A stretch of 64,000 nt of DNA from Demequina phytophila (GCF_000971135.1 NZ_BBLW01000008.1:152844-216843), one strand, 5' to 3'; counted from the first letter of the stretch, positions 21,135 through 30,565 are shown. Notes: generated from the letters alone by a model not told the origin. Made by a program: numbers and translations.

Positions 21135-22223
21135 CTACGAGATGTTGATCGACGTCGCGTTGTAGACGCCCTCGTTGGGCACCAGCTCGAACCAGGTCTT
21201 GCCCGCGGCCAGCTCGACCGGGTCGCCGCTCTTGGTCGTGAGCACGAACGGGTCGTACTGGCCCTTCTTGCTCCACTTGATCGGGAGGTACGAGCTCGCC
21301 GTCGCGACGTAGCCCTCGCCCGAGCGTCCCGCCACCAGCGTCTCCGGCACCGACGACGTCGACGATCCCGACGTGTACTGCACCGTCACCCACAGCATCA
21401 CCACGTTGGTGGCGGAGAGCTGCGTGCCGTCCGTGGTGACGTGCGGCGCCCCCGCCTCGTAACGCTTCCACGTCTTCGAGGACGCGTCCCACCGCCACTG
21501 AGGGTGAGCCATCGAGGACATGGTGATGTCGATGGTCGAGGCCTTCTTACCGTCCTGCTTCGCCGTCGCCTCCGAGGCCGGGTAGGCGATCTCCCACTGC
21601 TGCTCCGGCGCCTTCGCGCCCTCGGACTGCGCGGCGAAGTCCTCCGGGTAGCCGTGGAGGTTGTGCGGCGCGGGCTTGTCGCTGGTGCGGTAGAACCCGT
21701 AGTCGCCCAGGTCCTGGGTCACCACCACCTGGCCCGAGTTGACGGTGTCCGCGATGAAGCGGCCCTGGGCGCCGGAGAACACCAGCGGACCCGCGAGGGA
21801 CCCCATGATGTTGCGGTCCATGGGTCGCATCGAGCGGATGGGGCCCACCGAGTCGGGGTACTTCGACTGGAACACCGCGATGAGCCGCGAGATCCCGTAC
21901 TCGACGTACTCCTCGAACACCACGTCGGCCTGGTCGAGGTTCTCCTGCGGGCGCGCCTCGGCCGTGTTCTCGATCTTGATCGACAGCGCCGGTCGCGACA
22001 GCGCGGACGCGGACGCCTTCGACGCATCCAGGCCGGTCAGGGGCCACGCGACCTCGGGGCGCGGGTCCTCGGGCGCGGGCGGCAGCGCGACCGCGGAGAC
22101 CGCGGGCGACGAGTCGATCGACACGGTCGAGGTGGGCCCGCTCTGCGAGGACGGCGAGCACGCCGCGAGGGTCACCATGGCGGCCGCCGCCGCGAGCGCG
22201 CCGACGAGGCGGGTGGTCTTCAT
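21135..22223 (-). CDS. DUF3048 domain-containing lipoprotein
   Basis: A 362-aa lipoprotein. The N-terminus has a signal peptide with lipobox MVTLAACSPSS. The body contains RPALSIKIENTAEARPQENL, DVVFEEYVEYGISRLIAVFQ and VGPIRSMRPMDRNI, the conserved YerB/DUF3048 blocks. The biochemical role of the family is not established; the B. subtilis homologue is YerB. It ends 15 bp from the convergent metalloprotease gene. Confidence 0.85.
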   Translation of the reverse strand: MKTTRLVGALAAAAAMVTLAACSPSSQSGPTSTVSIDSSPAVSAVALPPAPEDPRPEVAWPLTGLDASKASASALSRPALSIKIENTAEARPQENLDQADVVFEEYVEYGISRLIAVFQSKYPDSVGPIRSMRPMDRNIMGSLAGPLVFSGAQGRFIADTVNSGQVVVTQDLGDYGFYRTSDKPAPHNLHGYPEDFAAQSEGAKAPEQQWEIAYPASEATAKQDGKKASTIDITMSSMAHPQWRWDASSKTWKRYEAGAPHVTTDGTQLSATNVVMLWVTVQYTSGSSTSSVPETLVAGRSGEGYVATASSYLPIKWSKKGQYDPFVLTTKSGDPVELAAGKTWFELVPNEGVYNATSINIS

Positions 22224-22259
22224 GCCGACGAGTGTAGGCGCGGCAATAGGCTGTTCCGC

Positions 22260-23270
22260 GTGACCTACGCGCGCCTCGCCGACGATCCGTTCGCCGCGGT
22301 GGACGATGCGCTGGCCGGGCGGGCGGACGGCGTCGCCGCCGCGACGTCCGGGTCCACGGGCGCGCCCCGGGAGGTCCTGGTGCCCGCCTCCGCGATCCGC
22401 GCGAGCGCGGAGCTGACCGCGGCGCGGCTCGGCGGCGAGGCCGCCTGGCTGCTCGCGATCCCCGCGACGCGGATCGGCGGCGCGATGGTGGTGGCACGTG
22501 CCCGACTGGCCGGCACGCCCCTGGCGACGCTGCCCGCGGGCCCGTTCACCGCATCGGCCTTCGCGGACGCCACCGCCGCCCTGCCCCCGGGCCGCCGGCA
22601 CGTGTCGCTGGTCCCCACCCAGGTGCGCCGCCTGCTCGCGGACGCGGAGGGACGCGATGCCCTCGCCACCTATGACGCCGTGCTGGTGGGCGGCGCGGCG
22701 CTGCCCGAGCGCGGCGCGCCCGCGAACCTGGTGCGCACGTACGGCATGAGCGAGACGTCGGGCGGCTGCGTGTACGACGGCGTCCCGCTCGACGGCGTGG
22801 GCGTCCGGATCGACGGCGACGGCCGGATCCTGCTGTCCGGTCCCACGCTCGCCGCCGGGTACGCCGACGGCGACGGGTCCGCCTTCATCGAGATCGACGG
22901 CGTCCGCTGGTTCCGCACGTCCGACGTGGGCGAGCGGCGCGCGGACGGCCGCCTCGCCGTGCTCGGCCGCGCGGACCACGTCATCAACACGGGCGGGGTG
23001 AAGGTCCACCCGCAGCGCATCGAGCTCGCGCTCGAACGTGCCGGCGCGACCGCGGTCGCGGTGGTGGGCATCCCCGACGCGGAGTGGGGCGAGGCCGTGG
23101 TCGCGGTGGTCGAGGGGCGGGTGGACGATGCGGCGGTCGCCGCCGCGCTGGAAGGCCTCGCCCCGTACGAGCGTCCCAAGCGCATCGTCCATGCGCCGGT
23201 GCCCCGCACCGCGGGTGGGAAGATTGACCGGCCGGCCACGCGTGCGCTGGCGAGCGAGGAGGACCGATGA
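22260..23270 (+). CDS. menE: o-succinylbenzoate-CoA ligase
   Basis: A 336-aa member of the ANL adenylating superfamily that activates o-succinylbenzoate for MenB. Motifs: the AMP-binding loop AATSGSTGAPREV, RTYGMSETSGGCVYDG, RTSDVGERRADGRLAVLGRA and the C-terminal catalytic lysine in TAGGKIDRPA. It is shorter than the ~450-aa Gram-positive enzyme, as in other actinobacteria. The stop overlaps the menA start (ATGA). Confidence 0.92.
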   Translation: MTYARLADDPFAAVDDALAGRADGVAAATSGSTGAPREVLVPASAIRASAELTAARLGGEAAWLLAIPATRIGGAMVVARARLAGTPLATLPAGPFTASAFADATAALPPGRRHVSLVPTQVRRLLADAEGRDALATYDAVLVGGAALPERGAPANLVRTYGMSETSGGCVYDGVPLDGVGVRIDGDGRILLSGPTLAAGYADGDGSAFIEIDGVRWFRTSDVGERRADGRLAVLGRADHVINTGGVKVHPQRIELALERAGATAVAVVGIPDAEWGEAVVAVVEGRVDDAAVAAALEGLAPYERPKRIVHAPVPRTAGGKIDRPATRALASEEDR

Positions 23271-24136
23271 CCACCACCGCCGACTGGATCGCGGGCGCCC
23301 GCCCGCGGACGCTCTGGACCGGCGCCGTGCCCGTGATCGTGGGCTCCGCGGCCGCCATCGCGGAGGACGGCTTCCGGCTGGTCCCGGCGCTGCTCGCGCT
23401 CGGCGTGGCGCTCGCGCTGCAGATCGGGTCGAACTACGCGAACGACTACTCGGACGGGATCCGCGGCACCGACATCGACCGGATCGGGCCCGAGCGCCTG
23501 GTCGCGTCGGGCAAGGCGCTGCCCTCCTCGGTCAAGCGTGCGGCGTACCTGGCGTTCCTGGCAGGCGCCCTGCTGGGGCTCGCGCTCGTGGTGTACGTGA
23601 GCATGTGGTGGCTGCTGGCAGTCGGCGCGGTGGCGATCGTCGCGGCATGGACCTACACCGGGTCCTCCCGGCCGTACGGATACGCGGGCTGGGGCGAGGT
23701 CAGCGTCTTCATCTTCTTCGGGCCGGTCGCGGTGCTCGGCACCATGCTGACCCAGGCGGGTCATGTCACGTGGTGGGCGGTGGTGGCGTCCGTGGGCGTG
23801 GGGCTCTACGCGGTCGCCCTGCTGCTGGTCAACAACATCCGCGACCTCGAGACCGACGCGCTCGCGGGCAAGCGGACGCTGGCGGTGAAGGTGGGCGAGC
23901 TGCGCGCGCGCCAGCTGTTCGCCGCGTCCGTGACGCTGCCCGTGGTGCTGTCCGTGGTGGTCGCGTTCGCGCACCCGTGGGTGCTGATCTCCACGGTGGT
24001 CGCGCTGCCGTCCGTGATCATCGCGTTCGGGATGCGGATGGGCGCGTCGGGCAGGAACTTCGGCGTGATGTTCCAGGGGATCAGCGGCGTGGGGCTCGCG
24101 TACGGGCTGCTGCTGGCGGTCGGGCTCGCGCTGTAG
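23267..24136 (+). CDS. menA: 1,4-dihydroxy-2-naphthoate polyprenyltransferase
   Basis: A 289-aa UbiA-type membrane prenyltransferase that attaches the polyprenyl tail to make demethylmenaquinone. The two Asp-rich Mg-diphosphate motifs are seen as NDYSDGIRGTDIDR and NNIRDLETDALAGKRTLAVK, with about eight hydrophobic helices. ATGA overlap with menE indicates a menE-menA transcription unit. Confidence 0.94.
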   Translation: MTTTADWIAGARPRTLWTGAVPVIVGSAAAIAEDGFRLVPALLALGVALALQIGSNYANDYSDGIRGTDIDRIGPERLVASGKALPSSVKRAAYLAFLAGALLGLALVVYVSMWWLLAVGAVAIVAAWTYTGSSRPYGYAGWGEVSVFIFFGPVAVLGTMLTQAGHVTWWAVVASVGVGLYAVALLLVNNIRDLETDALAGKRTLAVKVGELRARQLFAASVTLPVVLSVVVAFAHPWVLISTVVALPSVIIAFGMRMGASGRNFGVMFQGISGVGLAYGLLLAVGLAL

Positions 24137-24137
24137 A

Positions 24138-24416
24138 TCAGCTCTTCGCGTCGGCGTCGTGGTCGGAGTCCGCGCCGATCTCCGCGTCCTCCTCGGCGTC
24201 CGCCTCGCGCAGGCCCCTCTCGCCGCGGGAGATCCAGCCGTCCATCTGGCGGGCCGCGCGCACGCGCAGGCCGGGCAGCATCAGGTAGGACACCAGCCAC
24301 GCGAGCACGAACGCGGCGATGATCGCGATGACGTCCCACCAGCCCACCAGCCAGAGGCCGAACACGATGGTGGCGAAGATGCCCGTACGGGTACCCCAGT
24401 AGGCAAGAACGCTCAT
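24138..24416 (-). CDS. DUF4229 family small membrane protein
   Basis: A 92-aa protein with two N-terminal transmembrane helices (WGTRTGIFATIVFGLWLVGW and VIAIIAAFVLAWLVSYLML), then a basic stretch and an Asp/Glu-rich tail. This matches the small DUF4229 proteins commonly found next to menA/menE in actinobacteria. The function is unknown. It ends 2 bp from menA in convergent orientation. Confidence 0.78.
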   Translation of the reverse strand: MSVLAYWGTRTGIFATIVFGLWLVGWWDVIAIIAAFVLAWLVSYLMLPGLRVRAARQMDGWISRGERGLREADAEEDAEIGADSDHDADAKS

Positions 24417-24447
24417 GCGTCAACGGTACCCGGCGTACGCTTGATCG

Positions 24448-24741
24448 ATGGGCCGCATCCTCCCCCTCCTGATCTACCTGGGCCTCACCACGTACGCGCT
24501 CTCGGACGCGTTGCAGCGCCCCGAGAAGGCCCCGTACGGCGTCTCCAAGTGGATGTGGGCGGCGATCATCGTGCTGCTGCCCTATGTGGGAGCGATCGGC
24601 TGGATCCTGCTCAGCCGGCTGCGCCCGGACATCGGCCCCGAGCGCCGCTCGCAGCCCGTCGCCCCCGACGACGACCCCGAGTACCTCGCGTGGCTGCGCG
24701 ATCAGGCGCGGCGCAAGAGGCAGAGCGGCGAGGGGCGCTAA
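24448..24741 (+). CDS. PLDc_N-domain small membrane protein
   Basis: A 97-aa protein with two transmembrane helices (ILPLLIYLGLTTYALSDALQ and a second near residue 40). The AIIVLLPYVGAIGWILLSR block is characteristic of the phospholipase D-nuclease N-terminal (PLDc_N) domain found alone in many actinobacterial proteins. The tail is Arg/Lys-rich. The function is unknown. It is divergent from the DUF4229 gene. Confidence 0.8.
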   Translation: MGRILPLLIYLGLTTYALSDALQRPEKAPYGVSKWMWAAIIVLLPYVGAIGWILLSRLRPDIGPERRSQPVAPDDDPEYLAWLRDQARRKRQSGEGR

Positions 24742-24748
24742 CCCTCGG

Positions 24749-24813
24749 TCCTGCATGCAGGATCACCCTCGAGGCAGTCCTGCATACGGGTCGCGCCGAC
24801 CCGTATGCAGGAC
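24749..24813. repeat. palindromic dispersed repeat, copy 2
   Basis: Same layout as the copy at 17209-17270: TGCATGCAGGATC, a spacer, then TCCTGCATACGGGTCG paired with CGACCCGTATGCAGGA. Here it lies between convergent genes (PLDc_N and GH3), where the hairpin could also act as a two-way terminator. Confidence 0.8.
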
Positions 24814-24865
24814 CGTTGAGTCGGTGGTCCGGCGGCACGCGGCGCGACCCGGCGTCCGCCGCGTT

Positions 24866-27154
24866 TCACGTGACCTCGACGCGCACCCGCCTCGCGCTCT
24901 CGCGTCCCACCGGGGTCCGGTCCCCGGTGAGCGTCACCACCGCCTCCGCCTCCCGGACCCGGGGCGTGCCGACCCACAGCTCGACCTCGCCCGGCTCGAC
25001 GGCGCGCACCAGGTCGCGCCCCGAGAACGCGAGCCGCGCCGCGGGGATGTCGAGCACCACCTCGCGCGACTCGCCGGCCGCGAGGGGCACGCGCGCGAAG
25101 CCGACCAACTGAGCGACCGGCCGGGTCACGGACCCTCGTCGCACCCGTGCGTAGACCTGCACCACCTCGTCGCCCATGCGCGAACCCGTGTTCTCCACGC
25201 GAACCGACACCCGCATCGTCCCGTCGCACGCGGCTCCCGTCGCCGAGAACCCCGAGTACCCGAACGTCGTGTAGGAGAGACCCTCGCCGAACGTCCGAGG
25301 CGTCGCCGAGGACAGGTTCGTGACGTCCGAGTCCTCGCCCAGGCGCGGGTGGAGGTAGGTATGCGGCTGCGCGCCCGTGTCGCGCGGGATCGAGACGGGC
25401 AGACGGCCGGACGGGTTGACGCGCCCGGACAGGACGCCGGCGATCGCGCGGCCGCCCTCCTCGCCGGGGAAGAACGCCTGCACCACCGCGGCGCAGCGCT
25501 CGAGCGCCCACCCGATCGCGTAGGGGCGCCCCGTCACCAGCACCAGCACCACCGGGGTGCCGGTGGCGAGCACCTCCTCGACCAGGGCGCGCTGCACGCC
25601 GGGCAGCTCGAGCGAGTCGGTGTCGCAGCCCTCGCCCGAGGTGCCGCGTCCGAACAGTCCCGCCTGGTCGCCGACCACCAGGACCGCGACATCGGCGGCG
25701 CTCGCGGCGGACACGGCCTCCGCGAAGCCCTCGCGCGAGTCGCCCTGGACGTCGCAGCCGTGCGCGGCCAGCACCGGCCCCAGCTCGTCGCGGATCGCGT
25801 CGAGCACGGTGGGCACGTCGAGTCCGAGCGCGGTGCCCGGGCGCTTGTCGAGGACGTGGTTGGCGAACGAGTAGCAGCCGAACATCGCCTGGTAACGGTC
25901 CGCGTTCGGGCCGATCACCGCGATGCGGGGGGCGCCCGCGGGGGATGATGCGCGGGCCGGGTCGGCCTCGAGCGGCAGGGTGCCGTCGTTGGCGAGCAGC
26001 ACGATGCCGCGCTCCGCGAGGAGCCGTGCGACCTCGCGGTGCTCGGGCCCGTCGAGCTCGACGCCGGACGGCGCGGGGCCGTCGAAGGTCGCGTCGAGCA
26101 GGCCCAGCCGCTCCTTCTGCGCGAGGATCCGGCCCGCGGCGCGGTCCACCAGCTCCTCGGGCACCGCACCGGACCGGACGGCGGCCGCGAGCGGCGCGAG
26201 GTACGCGTCGCCGGTGGGCAGCTCGACGTCGACGCCGGCCGCGAGCGCCAGCCCCGCGGCCTCGCCCAGGTCGCCCGCGATGCCGTGGAGCAGGTGGAGG
26301 AACGCGACGCCGAAGTAGTCGGCGACCACCACGCCGTCGAAGCCCCACTCGTCCCGCAGGACGCCGGTGAGGAGCGAGCCGTCGGCGGCCGTGGGCACGC
26401 CGTCGATCTCGGTGTACGCGTGCATGACCGAGCGGACGCCCCCGTCGGTGACGGCCATCTCGAACGGCACCATCATGACGTCGCGCAGCTCGCGCGGACC
26501 CATCGCGACGGGCCCGAAGTTGCGCCCGGACTGCGACGCGGAGTAGCCGACGAAGTGCTTGAGCGTCGCGTCGACGCCCTGGGACTGCACGCCCTCGACG
26601 TACGCCGTGCCGATCTCGCCGACCAGGTACGGGTCCTCGCCGATGCACTCCTCGACGCGCCCCCAGCGGGGATCGCGCACCACGTCGAGCACGGGCGCGA
26701 GGCCCTGATGGATCCCGAGCGCCCGGCAATCGCGGCCGATCAGGGCGCCCATCCGGGCGACCAGCTCCGGGTCGAACGCCGCACCCCAGGTGAGGGGGCC
26801 GGGGTAGGTGGCGGCCTTCCACGCGGACAGGCCGGTGAGGATCTCCTCGTGCACGATCGCGGGGATGCCCAGCCGGGTGCCGGTGACCAGCGCCCGCTGG
26901 CGCTCCCAGAGGACCCTGGCCCGCGCATCGGCATCGACCGGGGTGGTGCCGTAGATGCGGGTGAAGTGGCCGATGCCGTGAGCCGTCGCATCGTCCAGGC
27001 CGCCGGTGACGGACACCTCGCCCTGGAGGGGCGCGACCACGTCGCCCTTCTCGTCCTCCCAGAAGCCGGTGATCTGCGCGAGCTTCTCCTCGAGCGTCAT
27101 GTCCGCGACGAGCGCGGCGACCCGGCCCGACACGGGTGCGTCGACGGCCGTCAT
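24866..27154 (-). CDS. glycoside hydrolase family 3 beta-glycosidase
   Basis: A 762-aa GH3 enzyme that releases terminal beta-linked sugars (beta-glucosidase or beta-xylosidase). The (alpha/beta)8 domain shows DVVRDPRWGRVEECIGEDPY, LKHFVGYSASQSGRN, and the nucleophile Asp in GFDGVVVADYFGV near residue 285. The C-terminal third has a GH3 C-domain and a fibronectin-III-like end. No signal peptide is seen, so it probably hydrolyses imported oligosaccharides in the cytoplasm. ATGA overlap places it in an operon with the ABC permeases. Substrate class is inferred only. Confidence 0.9.
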   Translation of the reverse strand: MTAVDAPVSGRVAALVADMTLEEKLAQITGFWEDEKGDVVAPLQGEVSVTGGLDDATAHGIGHFTRIYGTTPVDADARARVLWERQRALVTGTRLGIPAIVHEEILTGLSAWKAATYPGPLTWGAAFDPELVARMGALIGRDCRALGIHQGLAPVLDVVRDPRWGRVEECIGEDPYLVGEIGTAYVEGVQSQGVDATLKHFVGYSASQSGRNFGPVAMGPRELRDVMMVPFEMAVTDGGVRSVMHAYTEIDGVPTAADGSLLTGVLRDEWGFDGVVVADYFGVAFLHLLHGIAGDLGEAAGLALAAGVDVELPTGDAYLAPLAAAVRSGAVPEELVDRAAGRILAQKERLGLLDATFDGPAPSGVELDGPEHREVARLLAERGIVLLANDGTLPLEADPARASSPAGAPRIAVIGPNADRYQAMFGCYSFANHVLDKRPGTALGLDVPTVLDAIRDELGPVLAAHGCDVQGDSREGFAEAVSAASAADVAVLVVGDQAGLFGRGTSGEGCDTDSLELPGVQRALVEEVLATGTPVVLVLVTGRPYAIGWALERCAAVVQAFFPGEEGGRAIAGVLSGRVNPSGRLPVSIPRDTGAQPHTYLHPRLGEDSDVTNLSSATPRTFGEGLSYTTFGYSGFSATGAACDGTMRVSVRVENTGSRMGDEVVQVYARVRRGSVTRPVAQLVGFARVPLAAGESREVVLDIPAARLAFSGRDLVRAVEPGEVELWVGTPRVREAEAVVTLTGDRTPVGRESARRVRVEVT

Positions 27155-28041
27155 CCCTTCACCGCCCCGGTGAGGCCGTCGACGATGCGACGCTCCATGA
27201 GCAGGAAGAACGCGAGCGCGGGCAGCATCGCGAGCGACGTGTAGGCCATGATCATGGTGGTCGCGGCCGAGTGCTGGCCCTGGAACGTGGTGACGCCCAG
27301 CGGCAGGGTCATGCCGGACGGATCGCCGGTGAGCAGCAGCAGCGGCAGCAGGTACGCGTTCCACGATCCGATGAACGCGAGCACTCCCACCGTCACCATC
27401 GCGGGGCGTGCGAGGGGCAGCAGCATGCGCCAGAAGAACCCGATGCGGGTGATGCCGTCCATGAAGGACGCCTCCTCGAGCTCCTTGGGCAATGCGGCGA
27501 GGAACGGCCGCAGGATGATGATGGTCACGGGCAGGCCGAACGCGATCTGCGGGATCACCAGCCCCCAGAGCCCGCTGATGCCGAGGTCGCGCAGCAGCAG
27601 GTACAGCGGCAGCACGGCGACCGTCAGCGGGAACATCAGGCCCGTGGTGAAGATGACGAACACGAGCTCGCGGCCCTTGAACGAGTACCGCGCGAGCGGG
27701 TACGCCGCCATGGTGCCGAACAGCACCACGCCCGCGGTGGTCGCGACGGCGACCAGCGTCGAGTTGAGCAGCTGCCGCCAGAACAGCGGCTTCGCAAGGA
27801 TGTCCCAGTAGTTCTGCCACATCCACGGGTCCGGCAGCCCGGTCGGGTTGGCCGCGAGGTCTCCCTGGGTGCGGAAGCCGCCGAGGATCAGGTAGAGGAT
27901 CGGGCCGAGCGTGAGCCCGACGCCCACGAGCGCGATGCCCACGGCCACGTACGTGGAGCCCTCGGGCAGCAGCCCCTGGCGACGGCGGGGGGACGATGCG
28001 GTGGTCGCGCGGGTCGACGTGTCGACGGACATCGTGGTCAC
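27151..28041 (-). CDS. carbohydrate ABC transporter permease (MalG type)
   Basis: A 296-aa inner-membrane permease with about six transmembrane helices. The EAA loop is seen as KELEEASFMDGITRIGFFWR. It pairs with the upstream MalF-type permease and the solute-binding protein to import an oligosaccharide. I chose the GTG at 28039-28041 because it overlaps the preceding stop as GTGA; an ATG three codons further in (28030-28032) is the alternative. No ATPase gene is present in the operon, so a shared MsiK-type ATPase is likely. Confidence 0.88.
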   Translation of the reverse strand: MTTMSVDTSTRATTASSPRRRQGLLPEGSTYVAVGIALVGVGLTLGPILYLILGGFRTQGDLAANPTGLPDPWMWQNYWDILAKPLFWRQLLNSTLVAVATTAGVVLFGTMAAYPLARYSFKGRELVFVIFTTGLMFPLTVAVLPLYLLLRDLGISGLWGLVIPQIAFGLPVTIIILRPFLAALPKELEEASFMDGITRIGFFWRMLLPLARPAMVTVGVLAFIGSWNAYLLPLLLLTGDPSGMTLPLGVTTFQGQHSAATTMIMAYTSLAMLPALAFFLLMERRIVDGLTGAVKG

Positions 28042-29084
28042 CGGGCCTTTCGGGGGTGCGCGTTGTCGCGGCGCAGGATGGTGGCCATGTAGGCGAGCGC
28101 GATGACGAACGACAGGAAGAACATGATCACGGCGATCGCGGAGCCGTAGCCCCAGTCGGACCGGAAGAACCCGATCTCCATCATGTAGCTCGCGATGGTC
28201 GAGTACTGGCCGGCGGTGCCGCCGCGGTTGAGGACCCACACCATGTCGAACAGCTGGATCGAGCCGATGATCGACAGGAACGCCCAGATGCGGATGGTGG
28301 GGCCGATCAGCGGGATGTTGATGCGCCACTGGATCTGCCACCAGCTGGCACCGTCGATCGCGGCGGCCTCCTGCAGGTCCTCGCTCACGCCGGACAGGCC
28401 GGCGAGGAACAGGATGATCGCGAGGCCCACGTACTTCCACGTGATGATGAAGAAGACGGTCCAGAAGCCCCAGGTCTGGTCCTCGAACCAGCCGCCCGCG
28501 GGCATGTCGAGGCCGACGGCGCGCATGAGGTCCGTGGCGATGCCGTTGGGGTCGAAGATGATGAGCCACATGGTGCCGGCGATGACCTCGCTCAGCACGT
28601 ACGGCGCGAAGATCACCACGCGCGTGAAGGCGCGGCCGCGGAACCTGCGGTTGAGCGTGAGCGCGACGATCAGCGCGATGGGCAGCTGCACCGCCATCGA
28701 CAGGAAGATGATCGCGACGTTGTGGCTGAGCGCCTCCCAGAACGGCTGGGAGTACGCGGTGGTGAAGGCCTGCTGCGTGGCGGGGTCGGTGCCGCCGAAC
28801 AGCGCGCGCGCGTAGTTCTCGAAGCCGATGAACTCGGCGTCGGAGAACTGCGAGACGCCGTTCCACTTGTACAGGCTGAACCGGGCCGCGGACACGACCG
28901 GGTAGACGACGAAGGTGAGGAACAGCACCATCGCCGGACCCACGAACAGGGCGATCTCCGCCCACTTGCGGGCCGTCGCGCGACGGGTGTGCTCGGATGC
29001 GGGGGTCACGGGGCGCGACCCCGCCGCCGACGAGCTGTCGACGGCGGGGCTCGCGCTCCGACCCGAGGCCTCCAGTGCGGTCAC
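28038..29084 (-). CDS. carbohydrate ABC transporter permease (MalF type)
   Basis: A 348-aa permease. An N-terminal cytoplasmic tail of ~40 residues is followed by six transmembrane segments, with the EAA loop EDLQEAAAIDGASWWQIQWR. The GTG start follows a GAGG ribosome-binding site. It is cotranscribed with the solute-binding protein gene upstream and the MalG-type gene downstream. Confidence 0.88.
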   Translation of the reverse strand: MTALEASGRSASPAVDSSSAAGSRPVTPASEHTRRATARKWAEIALFVGPAMVLFLTFVVYPVVSAARFSLYKWNGVSQFSDAEFIGFENYARALFGGTDPATQQAFTTAYSQPFWEALSHNVAIIFLSMAVQLPIALIVALTLNRRFRGRAFTRVVIFAPYVLSEVIAGTMWLIIFDPNGIATDLMRAVGLDMPAGGWFEDQTWGFWTVFFIITWKYVGLAIILFLAGLSGVSEDLQEAAAIDGASWWQIQWRINIPLIGPTIRIWAFLSIIGSIQLFDMVWVLNRGGTAGQYSTIASYMMEIGFFRSDWGYGSAIAVIMFFLSFVIALAYMATILRRDNAHPRKAR

Positions 29085-29122
29085 CAGGGAGCCTCGCTTT
29101 CTTGGGTCTCGGGAGCGATCGG

Positions 29123-30472
29123 TCAGGCGGTGGCCGCGGCGGCGATCATCGCGTCGACAACGCCCTGGGCGTCGCCCGTGCCGTTGAAGATGTTGACGAT
29201 GCCGTCGTTCATGGCGCCGCCGACGTTCGGGCCGAGCAGGGTGTCCATCCAGAGCTGGACGTACGCGGCGCTCGACGTGGTCTGCGCGATCTTCTGCAGG
29301 ACCGGGTCGGTGATGGCGTCCGAGGCGGCAGGCGCCACGGGGAGGCCGCCGACGGCCTCGGCGTAGCCGCGCTGGACGTCGTCGCTGACGATGTACGCGA
29401 GGAAGTCCGCGCACTCGACCGGGGCGTCCACGTAGCAGGAGAAGCCGTCACCGCCACCCATGGCGGCCGACGGATCGCCCGCACCGCCCTCGGTGGCGGG
29501 CATCGGGAACCAGTCGAGGTCCTCGTGCAGGGCCGCGATCGCCTCGTCCGAGCCGTCCGTGAAGCCCTCGTAGACGAAGTAGTTCCACTGGCCCATGAGC
29601 TCCATCGCGGCGTTGCCGTTCGCGACCATGCCCGCGGAGGACGTCGCACCGGTCTGCGCGACCGTCGACGTGAACTGCGGCTGGAAGGGCTCGGTGCCGA
29701 TGAAGTCCTCGAGCTGGGTGCCGGCGTCGAGCCAGCACGGGTCCGTGAAGTCGAGGCTGGTGCCGGCGTTCGCGACCACGTCCTGCGCGCAGGAGCGCAG
29801 CGCGAAGTTGTACCACCAGTGCGCGGCGGGCCAGCCGTCGGAGGCGCCCACCGCGATGGGCACGATGTCCGCGTCCTTGAGCTTCTGGACCGCGTCCTCG
29901 AGCTCGGCCATGGTGGTCGGCTCGGAGGTGATGCCGGCCTTCTCGAACAGTGAGGGCCGGTACCAGATGCCCTCGACGGCGAACTGGAACGGCAGGCCGT
30001 AGGTGGTGCCGTCGACCTGCCACGGGGCCACGCCGCCGCCCAGGCGCTCGATGTCCGCGGACAGGGTGTCGGACAGGTCCATGAGGTAGCCCGCCTCGGC
30101 CTGCGCGGCCATCTCGCCGCCGCCCCACTGCTGGAACAGGTCGGGAGCGTCGCCCGACTGCAGCGCGGTGGGGATGCGCGTGCGCTGGAGGTCCTCGTTC
30201 TGGATCTGCTCGATCTCGATGGTGACGTTGGGGTGCTCGGCCGTGTAGTCGGCCGCCACCTTGTCCCAGTAGTCGCCCAGCGAGTTCTCGCCGGTGTCGC
30301 CGGCGACGCCGTTGTGCCACCACGTGAGGGTGACGGGCGCGTCGCCCGATCCGCCGGAGGTCGCGCCGGCGGTGCTGTCGCCGCCCTCCGGATCGCTCGA
30401 GCTGCACGCTGCCAGCAGCGCCATGGATGCCGCGACCGCTGCCCCTGCAGCGGCTCGTCGCATGTTCGCCAT
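29123..30472 (-). CDS. carbohydrate ABC transporter solute-binding lipoprotein
   Basis: A 449-aa extracellular binding protein. The signal peptide ends in lipobox MALLAACSSS, followed by a Gly/Ser/Asp linker, then the family-1 binding-protein fold (VTLTWWHNG, DAPDLFQQWGGGEM, FVYEGFTDG). AGGGGAGA sits 5 nt before the ATG. It is the first gene of the sugar operon and lies next to the LacI operator. The likely ligand is a beta-linked oligosaccharide, inferred from the GH3 gene. Confidence 0.88.
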   Translation of the reverse strand: MANMRRAAAGAAVAASMALLAACSSSDPEGGDSTAGATSGGSGDAPVTLTWWHNGVAGDTGENSLGDYWDKVAADYTAEHPNVTIEIEQIQNEDLQRTRIPTALQSGDAPDLFQQWGGGEMAAQAEAGYLMDLSDTLSADIERLGGGVAPWQVDGTTYGLPFQFAVEGIWYRPSLFEKAGITSEPTTMAELEDAVQKLKDADIVPIAVGASDGWPAAHWWYNFALRSCAQDVVANAGTSLDFTDPCWLDAGTQLEDFIGTEPFQPQFTSTVAQTGATSSAGMVANGNAAMELMGQWNYFVYEGFTDGSDEAIAALHEDLDWFPMPATEGGAGDPSAAMGGGDGFSCYVDAPVECADFLAYIVSDDVQRGYAEAVGGLPVAPAASDAITDPVLQKIAQTTSSAAYVQLWMDTLLGPNVGGAMNDGIVNIFNGTGDAQGVVDAMIAAAATA

Positions 30473-30545
30473 GATCTCCCCTTTTCAGTCGTCGTTGACT
30501 CAGGCCGAACAGTGGCGAGTGTGGCACCCCTCCGCACCGTTGGTC

Positions 30546-30565
30546 AAACGTTATCGATAACGTTT
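30546..30565. promoter_or_regulatory. LacI-family operator
   Basis: A perfect 20-bp palindrome, AAACGTTATCGATAACGTTT, with a central CG as usual for LacI-family sites. It lies in the 149-bp divergent gap between the binding-protein gene and the lacI-type regulator, so it can control both. Autoregulation and sugar-induced derepression are inferred. Confidence 0.85.
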
